The translations under genes and the position numbers were made by a program. This document shows, in pieces, positions 1-7,296 of a DNA stretch of 15,977 bases (positions within the stretch are counted from its first letter, which is position 1; each line of letters starts with the position of its first letter). The notes below the pieces were generated by a model. It saw nothing but the letters and a program-made list of their open reading frames with translations. It was not told the origin of the DNA and did no database searches. Source of the stretch: Klenkia sp. (lineage in GTDB: Bacteria; Actinomycetota; Actinomycetes; Mycobacteriales; Geodermatophilaceae); contig JAOPVM010000456.1 in assembly GCA_025966215.1 (NCBI GenBank), forward strand, positions 1-15,977, in the 5' to 3' direction.

Positions 1-1
1 G

Positions 2-418
2 GTCGCCCCGCCGCTGCTGGTCGACGAGGCGGCCGACGGCCGGGTCACCGCGCACGCGACCCTGCCCAAGGCGCACGAGGGTCCGCCCGGGCTGGTGCAC
101 GGCGGCACCATCGCGACCCTGCTGGACCACGTGCTGGCCCGGGCGCTGCGGACCGCCGGGCACGGCGGGCTCACCGCCACGCTGACCGTCACCTACCGCC
201 GGCCCGTGCGGCTGGGCGTGCCCGTGGTGCTCAGTGCCGCCGTCACCTCCACCGAGGGACGACGGGCCACCGCACACGCCACGATCGCGACCGCGGAGGA
301 CCCCGACACGGTGCTCGCCGAGGCGGACGGCCTGTTCGTGGCGCTGCGCCCCGAGGTCGCGGCCGCCACCTTCGCCGGCGTCAGCCACGCCGTCTCGGCG
401 TGGTCCGCCCGCCCCTGA
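2..418 (+). CDS. Hot-dog fold thioesterase (PaaI/4HBT superfamily), 5'-truncated
   Basis: The reading frame is open from the window edge (frame starting at base 2) to a TGA at 416-418, so only the C-terminal 138 residues are visible and the true start lies upstream. The motif GLVHGGTIATLLDHVLARAL is the characteristic HGG...D segment of the 4HBT/PaaI hot-dog family, where the Asp/His region lines the acyl-CoA thioester site. It is followed by the usual beta-rich half with a TVTYRRPV strand. The expected activity is hydrolysis of an acyl-CoA thioester in the cytoplasm; the substrate cannot be told. Although PaaI is a member of this superfamily, this gene lies over 4 kb from the paa genes with unrelated genes between, so I do not call it paaI. 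Its stop is 4 bp from the stop of the convergent SDR gene. Confidence 0.8.
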   Translation, partial: VAPPLLVDEAADGRVTAHATLPKAHEGPPGLVHGGTIATLLDHVLARALRTAGHGGLTATLTVTYRRPVRLGVPVVLSAAVTSTEGRRATAHATIATAEDPDTVLAEADGLFVALRPEVAAATFAGVSHAVSAWSARP

Positions 419-422
419 CCCC

Positions 423-1475
423 CTAGGGGTGCAGCACCGGGCCCTCGCCGCCGGCACCCCGGCCCAGGGCGGCCACGAACTCCGGGAGCAGCTGGTCGCT
501 GGGGTGCCGGGGGTGCCAGTCGAGCACCTCGCGGGCCCGGGTGGTGTCCAGCGCCGGGACGCCGAGACCGAGGTCCAGCCAGCCGGGTTCGGTGGGTACC
601 AGGTGGGCGTGGAAGGCCGCGGACAGCCCGGCCCGCAGCAGCGCCGCGGGCACCGGCACCCGGCGGGTGCCCAGGGCGGCGGCGAACGCATCGGGGTCCA
701 GCACGGGCTCGGCGGACAGGTTGAACGCCCCGCCGGCCCGGCGGTCCACGATCCGGAGCAACGCGTCGGCGACGTCGTCGGCGTGCACGAAGCCCAGGTG
801 CAGGTCCGCCGGCAGCGGCAGGGGCAGCTTCGAGGCCACCGACCCGGGCAACGCCTGCGCCCCGCGCAGCAGCAGCGGCCCGAGGAAGTAGCGGCCGATC
901 GCGCCCGCCGCGTCGGACTGCAGCACCAGCGTGGGCCGCACGACGGTGACGGTGACCTCGGGGTGGGCGGCCGCGAACTCCCGGGCCAGCACCTCGACGG
1001 CCACCTTGTCGCGGCTGTACTGCGAGCTCGGCACCCCGGTGGTCGGCCAGTCCTCGTCGACCCGGTCGGCCGGGTTTCCGGGGGCGTAGGCGCCCAGGGA
1101 GGACACCAGCACCACGTGGCCCACGCCGGCGGAGCCCGCCGCGTCGAGCACCCGGCGGGCGCCGTCGACGTTGATCCGGCGCAGCAGCTCGGGGTCCCGG
1201 CCCGGCTGCAGCGCCCAGGCCGTGTGCACCAGCGTGCTGGCGCCGGTGAGGAACGCGGTCAGCGGGGCCGAGCTCGCCGTGGTGCCGATGTCGGTGTGGG
1301 TCCAGAAGACGTTCGAGTACGGGGCGGTGTCCGGGGCCTGCCGGCGGGCGAGCCCGCGGACCTGGTGCACGCCGGTGAGGAAGAGCTGCCGCAGGAACGC
1401 CGTCCCCAGGTTGCCGGTGGCGCCGGTGACGGCGACCGTCTGTCCGTCGAGGTGGCCGGTGTCGGGGGAGGTCAT
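423..1475 (-). CDS. NAD(P)-dependent epimerase/dehydratase (extended SDR)
   Basis: A 350-residue cytoplasmic protein of the extended short-chain dehydrogenase/reductase family. It shows the N-terminal Rossmann nucleotide motif TGATGNLG at residues 17-24, a serine pair at about 125-126 (LVSSLGAY) and the catalytic pair YSRDK with Tyr153 and Lys157, so the active site looks intact. Relatives act as NAD-dependent epimerases, dehydratases or reductases on nucleotide sugars or steroid/flavonoid-like substrates; the substrate is not predictable here. The ATG at 1473-1475 is supported by a GGGAGG ribosome site about 8 nt upstream. It is the last gene of a minus-strand operon, 9 bp after the AlkZ-like gene, and ends tail to tail 4 bp from the thioesterase gene. 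Confidence 0.85.
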   Translation of the reverse strand: MTSPDTGHLDGQTVAVTGATGNLGTAFLRQLFLTGVHQVRGLARRQAPDTAPYSNVFWTHTDIGTTASSAPLTAFLTGASTLVHTAWALQPGRDPELLRRINVDGARRVLDAAGSAGVGHVVLVSSLGAYAPGNPADRVDEDWPTTGVPSSQYSRDKVAVEVLAREFAAAHPEVTVTVVRPTLVLQSDAAGAIGRYFLGPLLLRGAQALPGSVASKLPLPLPADLHLGFVHADDVADALLRIVDRRAGGAFNLSAEPVLDPDAFAAALGTRRVPVPAALLRAGLSAAFHAHLVPTEPGWLDLGLGVPALDTTRAREVLDWHPRHPSDQLLPEFVAALGRGAGGEGPVLHP

Positions 1476-1484
1476 CGAACCTCC

Positions 1485-2564
1485 CTACCCGGTCGGCGCA
1501 TGGGTCACGCCGCCCGGTGTCGAACCGCGGGCCGCGGCGAGTCGTGCTGCGCGGTCCTCCACCGCCTCCCGCTCGGCTGCGGTGAACGCCCGCCAGGGGG
1601 TGACCGCCAGGGCCAGCCGCCCCCGGGACGACCGTGGTCGCCACACCCCGGCCACCTCGCCGTCGACCAGCACGGCGCCGGGGCGGCCGAGGACGGGGAA
1701 CAGCTCCTTCCGGCGGTCGGGGTCGGGGACGAGCAGCTCCCGGTCCCGGACCTGCAGGAACGGGTCGAAGGGCGCGAGCAGCCAGGTGCCGCGGACCGGG
1801 TCGGTGGACGGGAGGTCGAGCACCCACCGGGTCTCACCCGCCACGTCCACCTCCTCGGCATCGGCCGGCCAGTGCGCGCGCACCTCGCGCACCGGCGCGT
1901 CCAGGTAGGCCGCGACCATCGCCGGGGTGGACGGTCCGAACGACCGCAGGTGCGCCCGGACGACGTCGAGCCGGTCCGGCACGTCGGCGGCCGGCGCCAG
2001 GCCCGGCACCGGGCGGAGCACCGGCGGCGAGGTGCCCGGCTCCAACTCGAGCCCGGCCCGCAGCGCAGCCAACCGGAAGGGCTGCTCGTACACGTGGGTG
2101 GCGCCGCAGGGTCGGCAGCGCCGCAGGAACGGCGCGGGCAGGGCCGCCGTGAGGCCGCTCGACAGCTCGCCCTTGACCGTCGGCCCGGTGACGATCCTGC
2201 GCATCGCGTCGGCGACGACGTCCAGCGCGCCGAGCACGCCCAGGCCGGCCGCCTTCAGCGGCTTCGCGGCGTCGAACACCCGCTTCGCGGCGTCGGCGTC
2301 CGACCACGGGGCGGTGGCCGCGGCGACGCCGGGCAGGTCGGCCCGCCGGTAGACGTGCGGTGCGCCGCGGACCGACCAGACCAGCGCCAGCTCCTCCTCG
2401 GCGGGCCGGGCCACGCCGCGCAGCGCCAGGGCCCAGCGGGCCGCCCCGGCCGGACCGCTGTCCTGCACGCCGAGGTCCAGCACCGCGGTGTCCGCGACCG
2501 TCCCCCCGGTGCGGTCCAGCTGCTGGGCCCGCACCCGGGCGGCCAGCAGCTCTGCCCGGTTCAC
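1485..2564 (-). CDS. Winged-helix, AlkZ/YcaQ-like DNA-binding domain protein
   Basis: A 359-residue protein resembling the HTH_42/AlkZ-like family (Pfam PF06224), which contains tandem winged helices and includes the DNA glycosylases AlkZ and YcaQ that excise bulky lesions and unhook interstrand crosslinks. Family-like segments are the N-terminal AVLDLGVQDSG, the middle PCGATHVYEQPFRL, the FGPSTPAMVAAYL winged-helix segment and the C-terminal WLLAPFDPFLQVRDRELL followed by GRPGAVLVDGEVAGVWRPR. The catalytic Q-x-Q/Q-x-D motif expected near the N-terminus appears only as QDS, so glycosylase activity is doubtful. I chose the GTG at 2562-2564 because it overlaps the upstream hydrolase stop as GTGA, and residues encoded before it (up to 2732) do not look like real protein. 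It is likely translated by coupling to the hydrolase gene. Family assignment is from pattern memory, not a search. Confidence 0.72.
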   Translation of the reverse strand: MNRAELLAARVRAQQLDRTGGTVADTAVLDLGVQDSGPAGAARWALALRGVARPAEEELALVWSVRGAPHVYRRADLPGVAAATAPWSDADAAKRVFDAAKPLKAAGLGVLGALDVVADAMRRIVTGPTVKGELSSGLTAALPAPFLRRCRPCGATHVYEQPFRLAALRAGLELEPGTSPPVLRPVPGLAPAADVPDRLDVVRAHLRSFGPSTPAMVAAYLDAPVREVRAHWPADAEEVDVAGETRWVLDLPSTDPVRGTWLLAPFDPFLQVRDRELLVPDPDRRKELFPVLGRPGAVLVDGEVAGVWRPRSSRGRLALAVTPWRAFTAAEREAVEDRAARLAAARGSTPGGVTHAPTG

Positions 2565-3394
2565 CCGTGGGCCCGCACGTGCGCGGTGACCAGCTCCCCG
2601 AGCCGGGGACCGGCGGTCTCGGGCACCCAGTGCGTCACCCCGGGCAGCACCTCCAGCCGGTACTCCCCGGTGACGTGGGGCGCCGTCGCCTCGGTACCGG
2701 CCCGGCCGAGGAACCCGTCCCGGTCGCTCCACACGTGCAGCGTGGGCACCCGGACCCGGCCGACGCCGTCCGTGGCACCCAGCGGCAGCGCCCGGTACCA
2801 GTTCAACGCGGCGGTGAGCGCGCCGGCCGGACGCAACCGGGCCACGGTGTCCTCGGCGTCCGCGCGGGGCATCCCGGCGCGTACCAGGAGGTCGCGCAGG
2901 AACCCGCCGTTGCCCCGGGTGAGCAGCGCCTCGGGGACCCGGGGCAGCTGGAAGAAGGCCATGTAGGCCGACTTCGCGCCCTGCGAGCTGGTGAGGAACG
3001 AGCGGGTGAAGGCGGCCGGGTGGGGCACCGACACCGCCGTCAGGCTCGCCACCCGGTCGGGGTGCCAGGCCGCTGCCGCCCAGGCGACCATCGCGCCCCA
3101 GTCGTGCCCGACCACGTGCGCCCGCTCCAGCCCGGCGGCGTCCAGCAGCGCCAGCACGTCGTCCACCAGCTCGCGGACGACGTAGCAGCGGCGGCCGGTG
3201 GGCCGGGCAGCGGGGGAGTACCCCCGCTGGTCGGGGGCCAGCGTGCGCAGACCCGCCTCGTGCAGCGCAGGCACCACGCGGTCCCAGCTGCCGGCGTGCT
3301 GCGGGAAGCCGTGCAGCAGGACCACCGGGGGGCCGTCGGCGGGTCCGGCGTCACGGACGTCGAAGGTCAGACCGTCGCGGGTGAAGGTGTCCAC
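2561..3394 (-). CDS. Alpha/beta hydrolase, epoxide hydrolase-like
   Basis: A 277-residue soluble alpha/beta hydrolase. It has the oxyanion motif HGFPQ (residues 28-32), a nucleophile elbow GHDWGA with Asp98 in the nucleophile position rather than Ser, a probable acid Asp in WSDRD (224/226) and the catalytic His255 in GVTHW. HGxP plus GHDWG is typical of soluble epoxide hydrolases and haloalkane dehalogenases, which work through an Asp-ester intermediate. Tyr200 in NWYRA is a candidate lid tyrosine, as used for epoxide activation. An epoxide hydrolase is the best guess; substrate unknown. The frame is open far upstream, but homology begins at DTFTRDGLTFDV, so the GTG at 3392-3394 is chosen; no clear Shine-Dalgarno is visible. 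It is the first gene of the three-gene minus-strand operon and diverges from the VOC gene with an 81-bp gap. Confidence 0.82.
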   Translation of the reverse strand: MDTFTRDGLTFDVRDAGPADGPPVVLLHGFPQHAGSWDRVVPALHEAGLRTLAPDQRGYSPAARPTGRRCYVVRELVDDVLALLDAAGLERAHVVGHDWGAMVAWAAAAWHPDRVASLTAVSVPHPAAFTRSFLTSSQGAKSAYMAFFQLPRVPEALLTRGNGGFLRDLLVRAGMPRADAEDTVARLRPAGALTAALNWYRALPLGATDGVGRVRVPTLHVWSDRDGFLGRAGTEATAPHVTGEYRLEVLPGVTHWVPETAGPRLGELVTAHVRAHG

Positions 3395-3475
3395 ACCGAC
3401 AGGATGTCGGGTGGGTCCGACGGACGCGATCGCACGCACCCGGTTGAGCACGGTCGGACAGGGCACAGCAGGTCC

Positions 3476-3877
3476 ATGCCGATCACCACCAGCCACTACG
3501 CGCACGTCCGCCTGACCGTCACCGACATCGACCGGTCGCGGAAGTTCTACGACGACGTGTTCGCCCTCCCGGTCGCCATCGACGGCCAGACCGAGGACGC
3601 CCCCGACTTCGCCTTCGGCGGCGTCATCTACGCCCTGGGCGAGTCCCTGCTGGGCCTGCGCCCGGTCGCCGACGACACGTTCAGCGAGGACCGCACCGGC
3701 CTGGACCACGTCGCGTTCGCCGTCTCCTCCAAGGACGCCCTGGACGAGGCCGCCGCCCACCTGGACTCCCTGGGCATCGCCCACGAGGGCGTCAAGGACA
3801 TCGGTGCCGGCTACATCCTGGAGTTCCGCGACCCCGACAACATCGCCCTGGAGCTGATGGCCCCGCCCGCGGGGTGA
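3476..3877 (+). CDS. VOC family protein (glyoxalase/dioxygenase fold)
   Basis: A 133-residue protein with the paired beta-alpha-beta-beta-beta modules of the vicinal oxygen chelate fold. The first module begins HVRLTVTDIDRSRKFYDDVF and the second begins GLDHVAFAV. Likely metal ligands are visible at His10, His78 and Glu126 (IALEL), consistent with a divalent-metal enzyme of the glyoxalase I/extradiol dioxygenase/antibiotic-resistance superfamily. The reaction is not predictable. The length is normal for a single-subunit VOC protein. The ATG at 3476 is chosen because homology begins at its next residues, although the frame stays open far upstream; only a weak AGG precedes it. It is divergent from the hydrolase operon and 30 bp ahead of ung. 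Confidence 0.85.
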   Translation: MPITTSHYAHVRLTVTDIDRSRKFYDDVFALPVAIDGQTEDAPDFAFGGVIYALGESLLGLRPVADDTFSEDRTGLDHVAFAVSSKDALDEAAAHLDSLGIAHEGVKDIGAGYILEFRDPDNIALELMAPPAG

Positions 3878-3894
3878 ACCCCCGGGTGCCCACC

Positions 3895-3900
3895 TAGTCT
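3895..3900 (+). promoter_or_regulatory. Possible -10 element for leaderless ung transcript
   Basis: TAGTCT fits the actinobacterial TANNNT -10 pattern and ends 7 nt before the GTG start of ung, the spacing that places transcription initiation at or next to the start codon. No Shine-Dalgarno sequence is visible before the GTG, and no good -35 is seen. Inference from position and pattern only. Confidence 0.4.
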
Positions 3901-3907
3901 CGGCCGG

Positions 3908-4606
3908 GTGGGCACCCTGCAGGACCTCGCCGACCGCGGGCTGATGGCCACCGACTGGGCCGCGGCCCTGGCGCCCGTCGAGGAGGAGATCGAGGCGGTG
4001 CTGGCCTTCCTGGCCGCCGAGGACGCCGCCGGCCGGCCCTGGCTGCCGCACCCCGACCAGGTGTTCCGCGCCTTCGCCGCCCCGCTCGCCGACGTCCGGG
4101 TGCTGGTCGTGGGCCAGGACCCCTACCCGACCCCGGGCCACCCGATCGGGCTGAGCTTCGCCGTGGACCGCGACGTCCGGCCGCTCCCGCGCAGCCTGGT
4201 GAACGTCTACCGCGAGCTGCGCGAGGACCTCGGGGTCGAACCGCCCGCGCACGGCGACCTGACCGCGTGGCGCGACCGCGGGGTGCTGCTGCTCAACCGG
4301 TGCCTGACCGTGCGGCCCGGGGAGGCGGGCTCGCACCGGCGACGTGGCTGGGAGCAGGTGACCGCGCACGCCATCGCCGTGCTGGTCGAGCGGGCTGCGG
4401 CCGGGCAGCCGGTGGCCGCGGTGCTGTGGGGCAAGGACGCCCAGGGGCTCACCGGGGCCCTGGGTCCGGTGCCGTCGGTGGCCTCGGTGCACCCCTCGCC
4501 GCTGAGCGCCTCGCGCGGGTTCTTCGGGTCCCGGCCGTTCAGCCGGGTCAACGCCCTGCTCGTCGAGCAGGGCGCCGACCCGGTCGACTGGTCACTGCCC
4601 GGCTGA
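3908..4606 (+). CDS. ung: Uracil-DNA glycosylase, family 1
   Basis: A 232-residue base-excision repair enzyme that removes uracil from DNA. It carries all family-1 landmarks: the water-activating motif GQDPYP with catalytic Asp71, then GLSFAV (uracil pocket), the proline-rich LPRSLVN loop, LLLNRCLTV (pocket Asn130) and the DNA-intercalation/His loop [17 protein letters not shown] with His195. The variant [11 protein letters not shown] in place of GQDPYHGPGQA is, as I recall, usual in actinobacterial enzymes. The start is a GTG with no ribosome site; a TANNNT element 7 nt upstream suggests a leaderless mRNA. The gene follows the VOC gene by 30 bp, and its last 15 bp overlap the 3' end of paaZ on the other strand. 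Confidence 0.95.
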   Translation: MGTLQDLADRGLMATDWAAALAPVEEEIEAVLAFLAAEDAAGRPWLPHPDQVFRAFAAPLADVRVLVVGQDPYPTPGHPIGLSFAVDRDVRPLPRSLVNVYRELREDLGVEPPAHGDLTAWRDRGVLLLNRCLTVRPGEAGSHRRRGWEQVTAHAIAVLVERAAAGQPVAAVLWGKDAQGLTGALGPVPSVASVHPSPLSASRGFFGSRPFSRVNALLVEQGADPVDWSLPG

Positions 4607-6673
4607 GGCCCCTGCCGGGGGCCAGGTCCTCGCGACCATCGTCAGCACGTCGTACGTGGCCACCGGGTCGCCGGCAGAGTCGACGACGACGGCGTCCCAG
4701 CGCACCTCGCCGTGGTCGGCGCCGCCGCGCGGGGTGATCTGCTTGGCCGTCAGGGTCACCGTCACGCTGTCCCCGGGCTTGACCGGGGTGAGCAGCCGGA
4801 GCGAGTCCAGGCCGTAGTTGGCCAGCACCGGGCCCGGGTCGGGGTCGACGAAGAGCCCCGCGGCCCAGCTGAGCACCAGGTACCCGTGCGCCACCCGGCC
4901 GCCGAACAACGGGTTGGCCCGGGCGGCCTCCTCGTCCATGTGGGCGTAGAAGGTGTCGCCGGTGAACTCGGCGAAGTGCTCGACGTCGGCGAGGGTGATC
5001 TCGCGCGGTCCGGCCGTGACCGAGTCCCCGATCCGCAGCTCGGCCAACGACTTGCGGAAGGGGTGCACGCCGTCCTCGCTGCGGGCGGCGCCGGCGACCC
5101 AGCGCCGACCGACCCCGGTGAGCAGGTCGGGGGAGCCCTGCACGGCGGTGCGCTGCATGTGGTGCAGCACGCCGCGGACGCCGCCGAGCTCCTCACCGCC
5201 CCCGGCCCGGCCGGGTCCGCCGTGCACCAGCACCGGCAGTGGGGAACCGTGCCCGGTGGACTCCCGGGCGTCGTCGCGGTCCAGCACGTGCACCCGGCCG
5301 TGCGCCGAGCCTGCGCCCAGCACGAACGCCCGGGCGACCGACGGGTCGTGGGTGACCAGGCTGGCCACCAGCGAGCCCTGACCGCGCCGGGCCAGGGCGA
5401 TCGCGTCGTCCAGGTCGCTGTAGGGCAGCACGGTGGACACCGGACCGAAGGCCTCGACGTCGTGCGGTTCGGGGGCCGATGCGTCGTCGCAGCGCAGCAG
5501 CATCGGCGGGAGGAAGGCACCTCGAGCACTGTCGGCGCCGACCACCTCGAACCGGGTCGGGTCGCCGACGACGAGCTCGGCGTGCGTGCGCAGCCGGTCG
5601 ACCGCACGCAGCACCTCGTCGCGCTGGTCGGTGCTGGCCAGCGCGCCCATGGTCACGCCCTCGGCTCCCGGGGCGCCGACGACGATCTCCCCGAGCGCGG
5701 CGCGGGTGGCCTCGACGACGGCCTCGACGTGCTGGTGGGGCACGATCGCGCGGCGGATCGCGGTGCACTTCTGGCCGGCCTTGACCGTCATCTCGGTGAC
5801 CAGGCTGCGGACGAACAGGTCGAACTCCGGGGTGTCCGGGCCGGCGTCGGGGCCCAGCACCGAGCAGTTCAGCGAGTCGGCCTCGGCGTTGAACCGGACC
5901 GCCCGCCCGGTGACGGCGGGGTGGCTGCGCAGCAGGGCCGCGGTGCTCGCCGAACCGGTGAAGCCGACCAGGTCCTGGCCGTCGAGGTGGTCCAGCAGCC
6001 CGGCCGCCGATCCCGCGAGCAGCTGCACCGAGCCCTCGGGCAGCAGGCCGGTCTCGACCATCGCCCGGAACACCGCCTCGGTCAGGTAGGCGGTCGGCGA
6101 GGCCGGCTTCACGATCGTGGGCATCCCGGCGAGGAAGGCCGGGGCGAGCTTCTCCAACATCCCCCAGACCGGGAAGTTGAAGGCGTTGACCTGCACCGCG
6201 ACCCCGGTCAGCGAGGTGTAGACGTGCTGGCCGAGGAACGTGCCGCGCCTGCCCAGCGGGGTGGGCGGGCCGTCGAGCACCAGGGTGTCGTCGGGCAGCT
6301 CCCGGCGTCCGGTGGAGGCGTAGGACAGCACCGTGCCGAAGCCGCCGTCGATGTCGACGGCGTTGTCGCCGTCGGTGGCGCCGGTGCGGTGGGACAGGGC
6401 GTAGAACTCGTCCTTGCGGGCCATCAGCTGCAGCGCGACCGCCTTGAGCAGGCCGGCGCGCTGGTGGAACGTCAGCTCGCGCAGCGCGGGGCTGCCGACG
6501 GTTCGGGCGTGCGCCACCATCCCGGCGACGTCCAGGCCACGGCTGCTGATCCGGGCGACCGTCTCGCCGGTGACCGCGTCGGGCAGCGGGGTGCCCTCGT
6601 CGTCGCTGGACCACCAGCGGCCGGCGGCGTAGCTCTCCAGCAGGCGTGCGGCGGTCAGGGGTGCAGCGGTCAT
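4592..6673 (-). CDS. paaZ: Bifunctional oxepin-CoA hydrolase / 3-oxo-5,6-dehydrosuberyl-CoA semialdehyde dehydrogenase
   Basis: A 693-residue fusion acting after ring epoxidation in phenylacetate breakdown. Residues about 1-530 form an NADP-dependent aldehyde dehydrogenase with [13 protein letters not shown], general-base Glu264 (FNAEADSLN) and nucleophile Cys303 ([11 protein letters not shown]). Residues about 535-685 form a MaoC-like hydratase domain with Asp573 and His578 in [13 protein letters not shown], followed by [18 protein letters not shown]. The hydratase opens the oxepin ring and the dehydrogenase oxidises the resulting reactive aldehyde. Both active sites look complete, and the length matches known PaaZ (about 680). 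The ATG at 6671-6673 overlaps the paaR stop as ATGA and has AGGAGC just upstream, although the frame is open further back. It is the last gene of the paaK-paaR-paaZ run; its 3' end overlaps ung by 15 bp. Confidence 0.96.
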   Translation of the reverse strand: MTAAPLTAARLLESYAAGRWWSSDDEGTPLPDAVTGETVARISSRGLDVAGMVAHARTVGSPALRELTFHQRAGLLKAVALQLMARKDEFYALSHRTGATDGDNAVDIDGGFGTVLSYASTGRRELPDDTLVLDGPPTPLGRRGTFLGQHVYTSLTGVAVQVNAFNFPVWGMLEKLAPAFLAGMPTIVKPASPTAYLTEAVFRAMVETGLLPEGSVQLLAGSAAGLLDHLDGQDLVGFTGSASTAALLRSHPAVTGRAVRFNAEADSLNCSVLGPDAGPDTPEFDLFVRSLVTEMTVKAGQKCTAIRRAIVPHQHVEAVVEATRAALGEIVVGAPGAEGVTMGALASTDQRDEVLRAVDRLRTHAELVVGDPTRFEVVGADSARGAFLPPMLLRCDDASAPEPHDVEAFGPVSTVLPYSDLDDAIALARRGQGSLVASLVTHDPSVARAFVLGAGSAHGRVHVLDRDDARESTGHGSPLPVLVHGGPGRAGGGEELGGVRGVLHHMQRTAVQGSPDLLTGVGRRWVAGAARSEDGVHPFRKSLAELRIGDSVTAGPREITLADVEHFAEFTGDTFYAHMDEEAARANPLFGGRVAHGYLVLSWAAGLFVDPDPGPVLANYGLDSLRLLTPVKPGDSVTVTLTAKQITPRGGADHGEVRWDAVVVDSAGDPVATYDVLTMVARTWPPAGASAGQ
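4607..4623 (+). terminator. Candidate stem-loop immediately after ung stop
   Basis: GGCCCC (4607-4612), a 5-nt loop and GGGGCC (4618-4623) form a perfect 6-bp GC stem directly after the ung TGA. There is no T-tract, so it is not a canonical intrinsic terminator; it also lies inside the 3' coding end of paaZ, so the match could be chance in GC-rich DNA. Confidence 0.3.
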
Positions 6674-7296
6674 CGGTGCTCCTGGGGTCGGGTCGGGGCG
6701 CGCAGGCCGGAGAACAGCGTGGTCACCAGGCCGTCGGCGAGGTCGGTGGGCGAGAGCCCACCGCGGTGCTCCTCGGTCGGGCGGTACCACTCGGTGAGGG
6801 AGTTGACGGTGCCGAACAGCAGCCGGCTGGTGACCCGGGGGTCGACGTCGGGACGCACCGACCCCTCGGCGACGGCCGCGCGCACCAGCTCGGTGACCCG
6901 CTGGTCGAAGTCGCGCCGGCGGTGCAGGGCGTGCGACTCGACGTCGGAGTTGCCGCGGACCCGCAGCAGCAGGGTGACGAAGGGCAGCCGGTCGGCCAGT
7001 ACGCCGACCGAGCCGCGCACGACGTGCTCGAGCCGGTCGATGGCCGGGCCCTGGGTGGCGCCGGGCTCGGACAGCACGGCGAACAGCCCGTCCAGTGCCC
7101 GGTCCAGCGCGAGTCGCAGCAGCTCGACCTTGGAGGGCACGTGGTGATAGATCGCGGACTTGGTCACCCCGAGGCGGTCGGCCAGGGCGTCCATCGAGGT
7201 GGCCTCGAAGCCGCGCTCGATGAACAGCGCGACGGCGACGTCGAGGAGGGAGTCCAGCGAGTGCCCGGGCCGCCCGCGCCGGGTGGGGGTCGTCAC
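6670..7296 (-). CDS. paaR: TetR-family transcriptional regulator, likely phenylacetate repressor PaaR
   Basis: A 208-residue regulator. The N-terminal TetR helix-turn-helix is clear: LFIERGFEATSMDALADRLG followed by VTKSAIYHHVPSKVELL (about residues 24-60). The divergent C-terminal half would bind the inducer, which in characterised paa systems is phenylacetyl-CoA. The GTG at 7294-7296 overlaps the paaK stop as GTGA, and the gene overlaps paaZ by ATGA, so it is embedded in the operon it presumably controls and would be autoregulated. Two near-palindromic sites of TetR-operator type stand in the paaK/paaA intergenic region (8693-8714, 8781-8802). TetR identity is seen directly; the PaaR role is inferred from location and operators. 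Confidence 0.88.
   Translation of the reverse strand: MTTPTRRGRPGHSLDSLLDVAVALFIERGFEATSMDALADRLGVTKSAIYHHVPSKVELLRLALDRALDGLFAVLSEPGATQGPAIDRLEHVVRGSVGVLADRLPFVTLLLRVRGNSDVESHALHRRRDFDQRVTELVRAAVAEGSVRPDVDPRVTSRLLFGTVNSLTEWYRPTEEHRGGLSPTDLADGLVTTLFSGLRAPTRPQEHR

Noticed and set aside
2..418. Calling the hot-dog thioesterase paaI.
   Set aside because: It belongs to the same superfamily, but it is truncated, separated from the paa genes by six unrelated genes, and has no operator nearby.
420..429. Perfect palindrome CCCCTAGGGG between the thioesterase and SDR genes.
   Set aside because: There is no loop, so it cannot form a stable intramolecular hairpin, and it includes the SDR stop codon. 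Probably chance.
193..2966. Very long open frames opposite or across the SDR and AlkZ-like genes (193-1827 minus, 234-2966 plus).
   Set aside because: They are Arg/Pro/Gly/Ala-rich with no domain signature, and they overlap genes with clear motifs. Long spurious frames are expected on the other strand and frames of very GC-rich genes.
4712..7147. An 811-codon open frame on the plus strand opposite paaZ and paaR.
   Set aside because: It is an antisense shadow of paaZ, whose active-site residues and length match its family; the shadow shows no recognisable domain.
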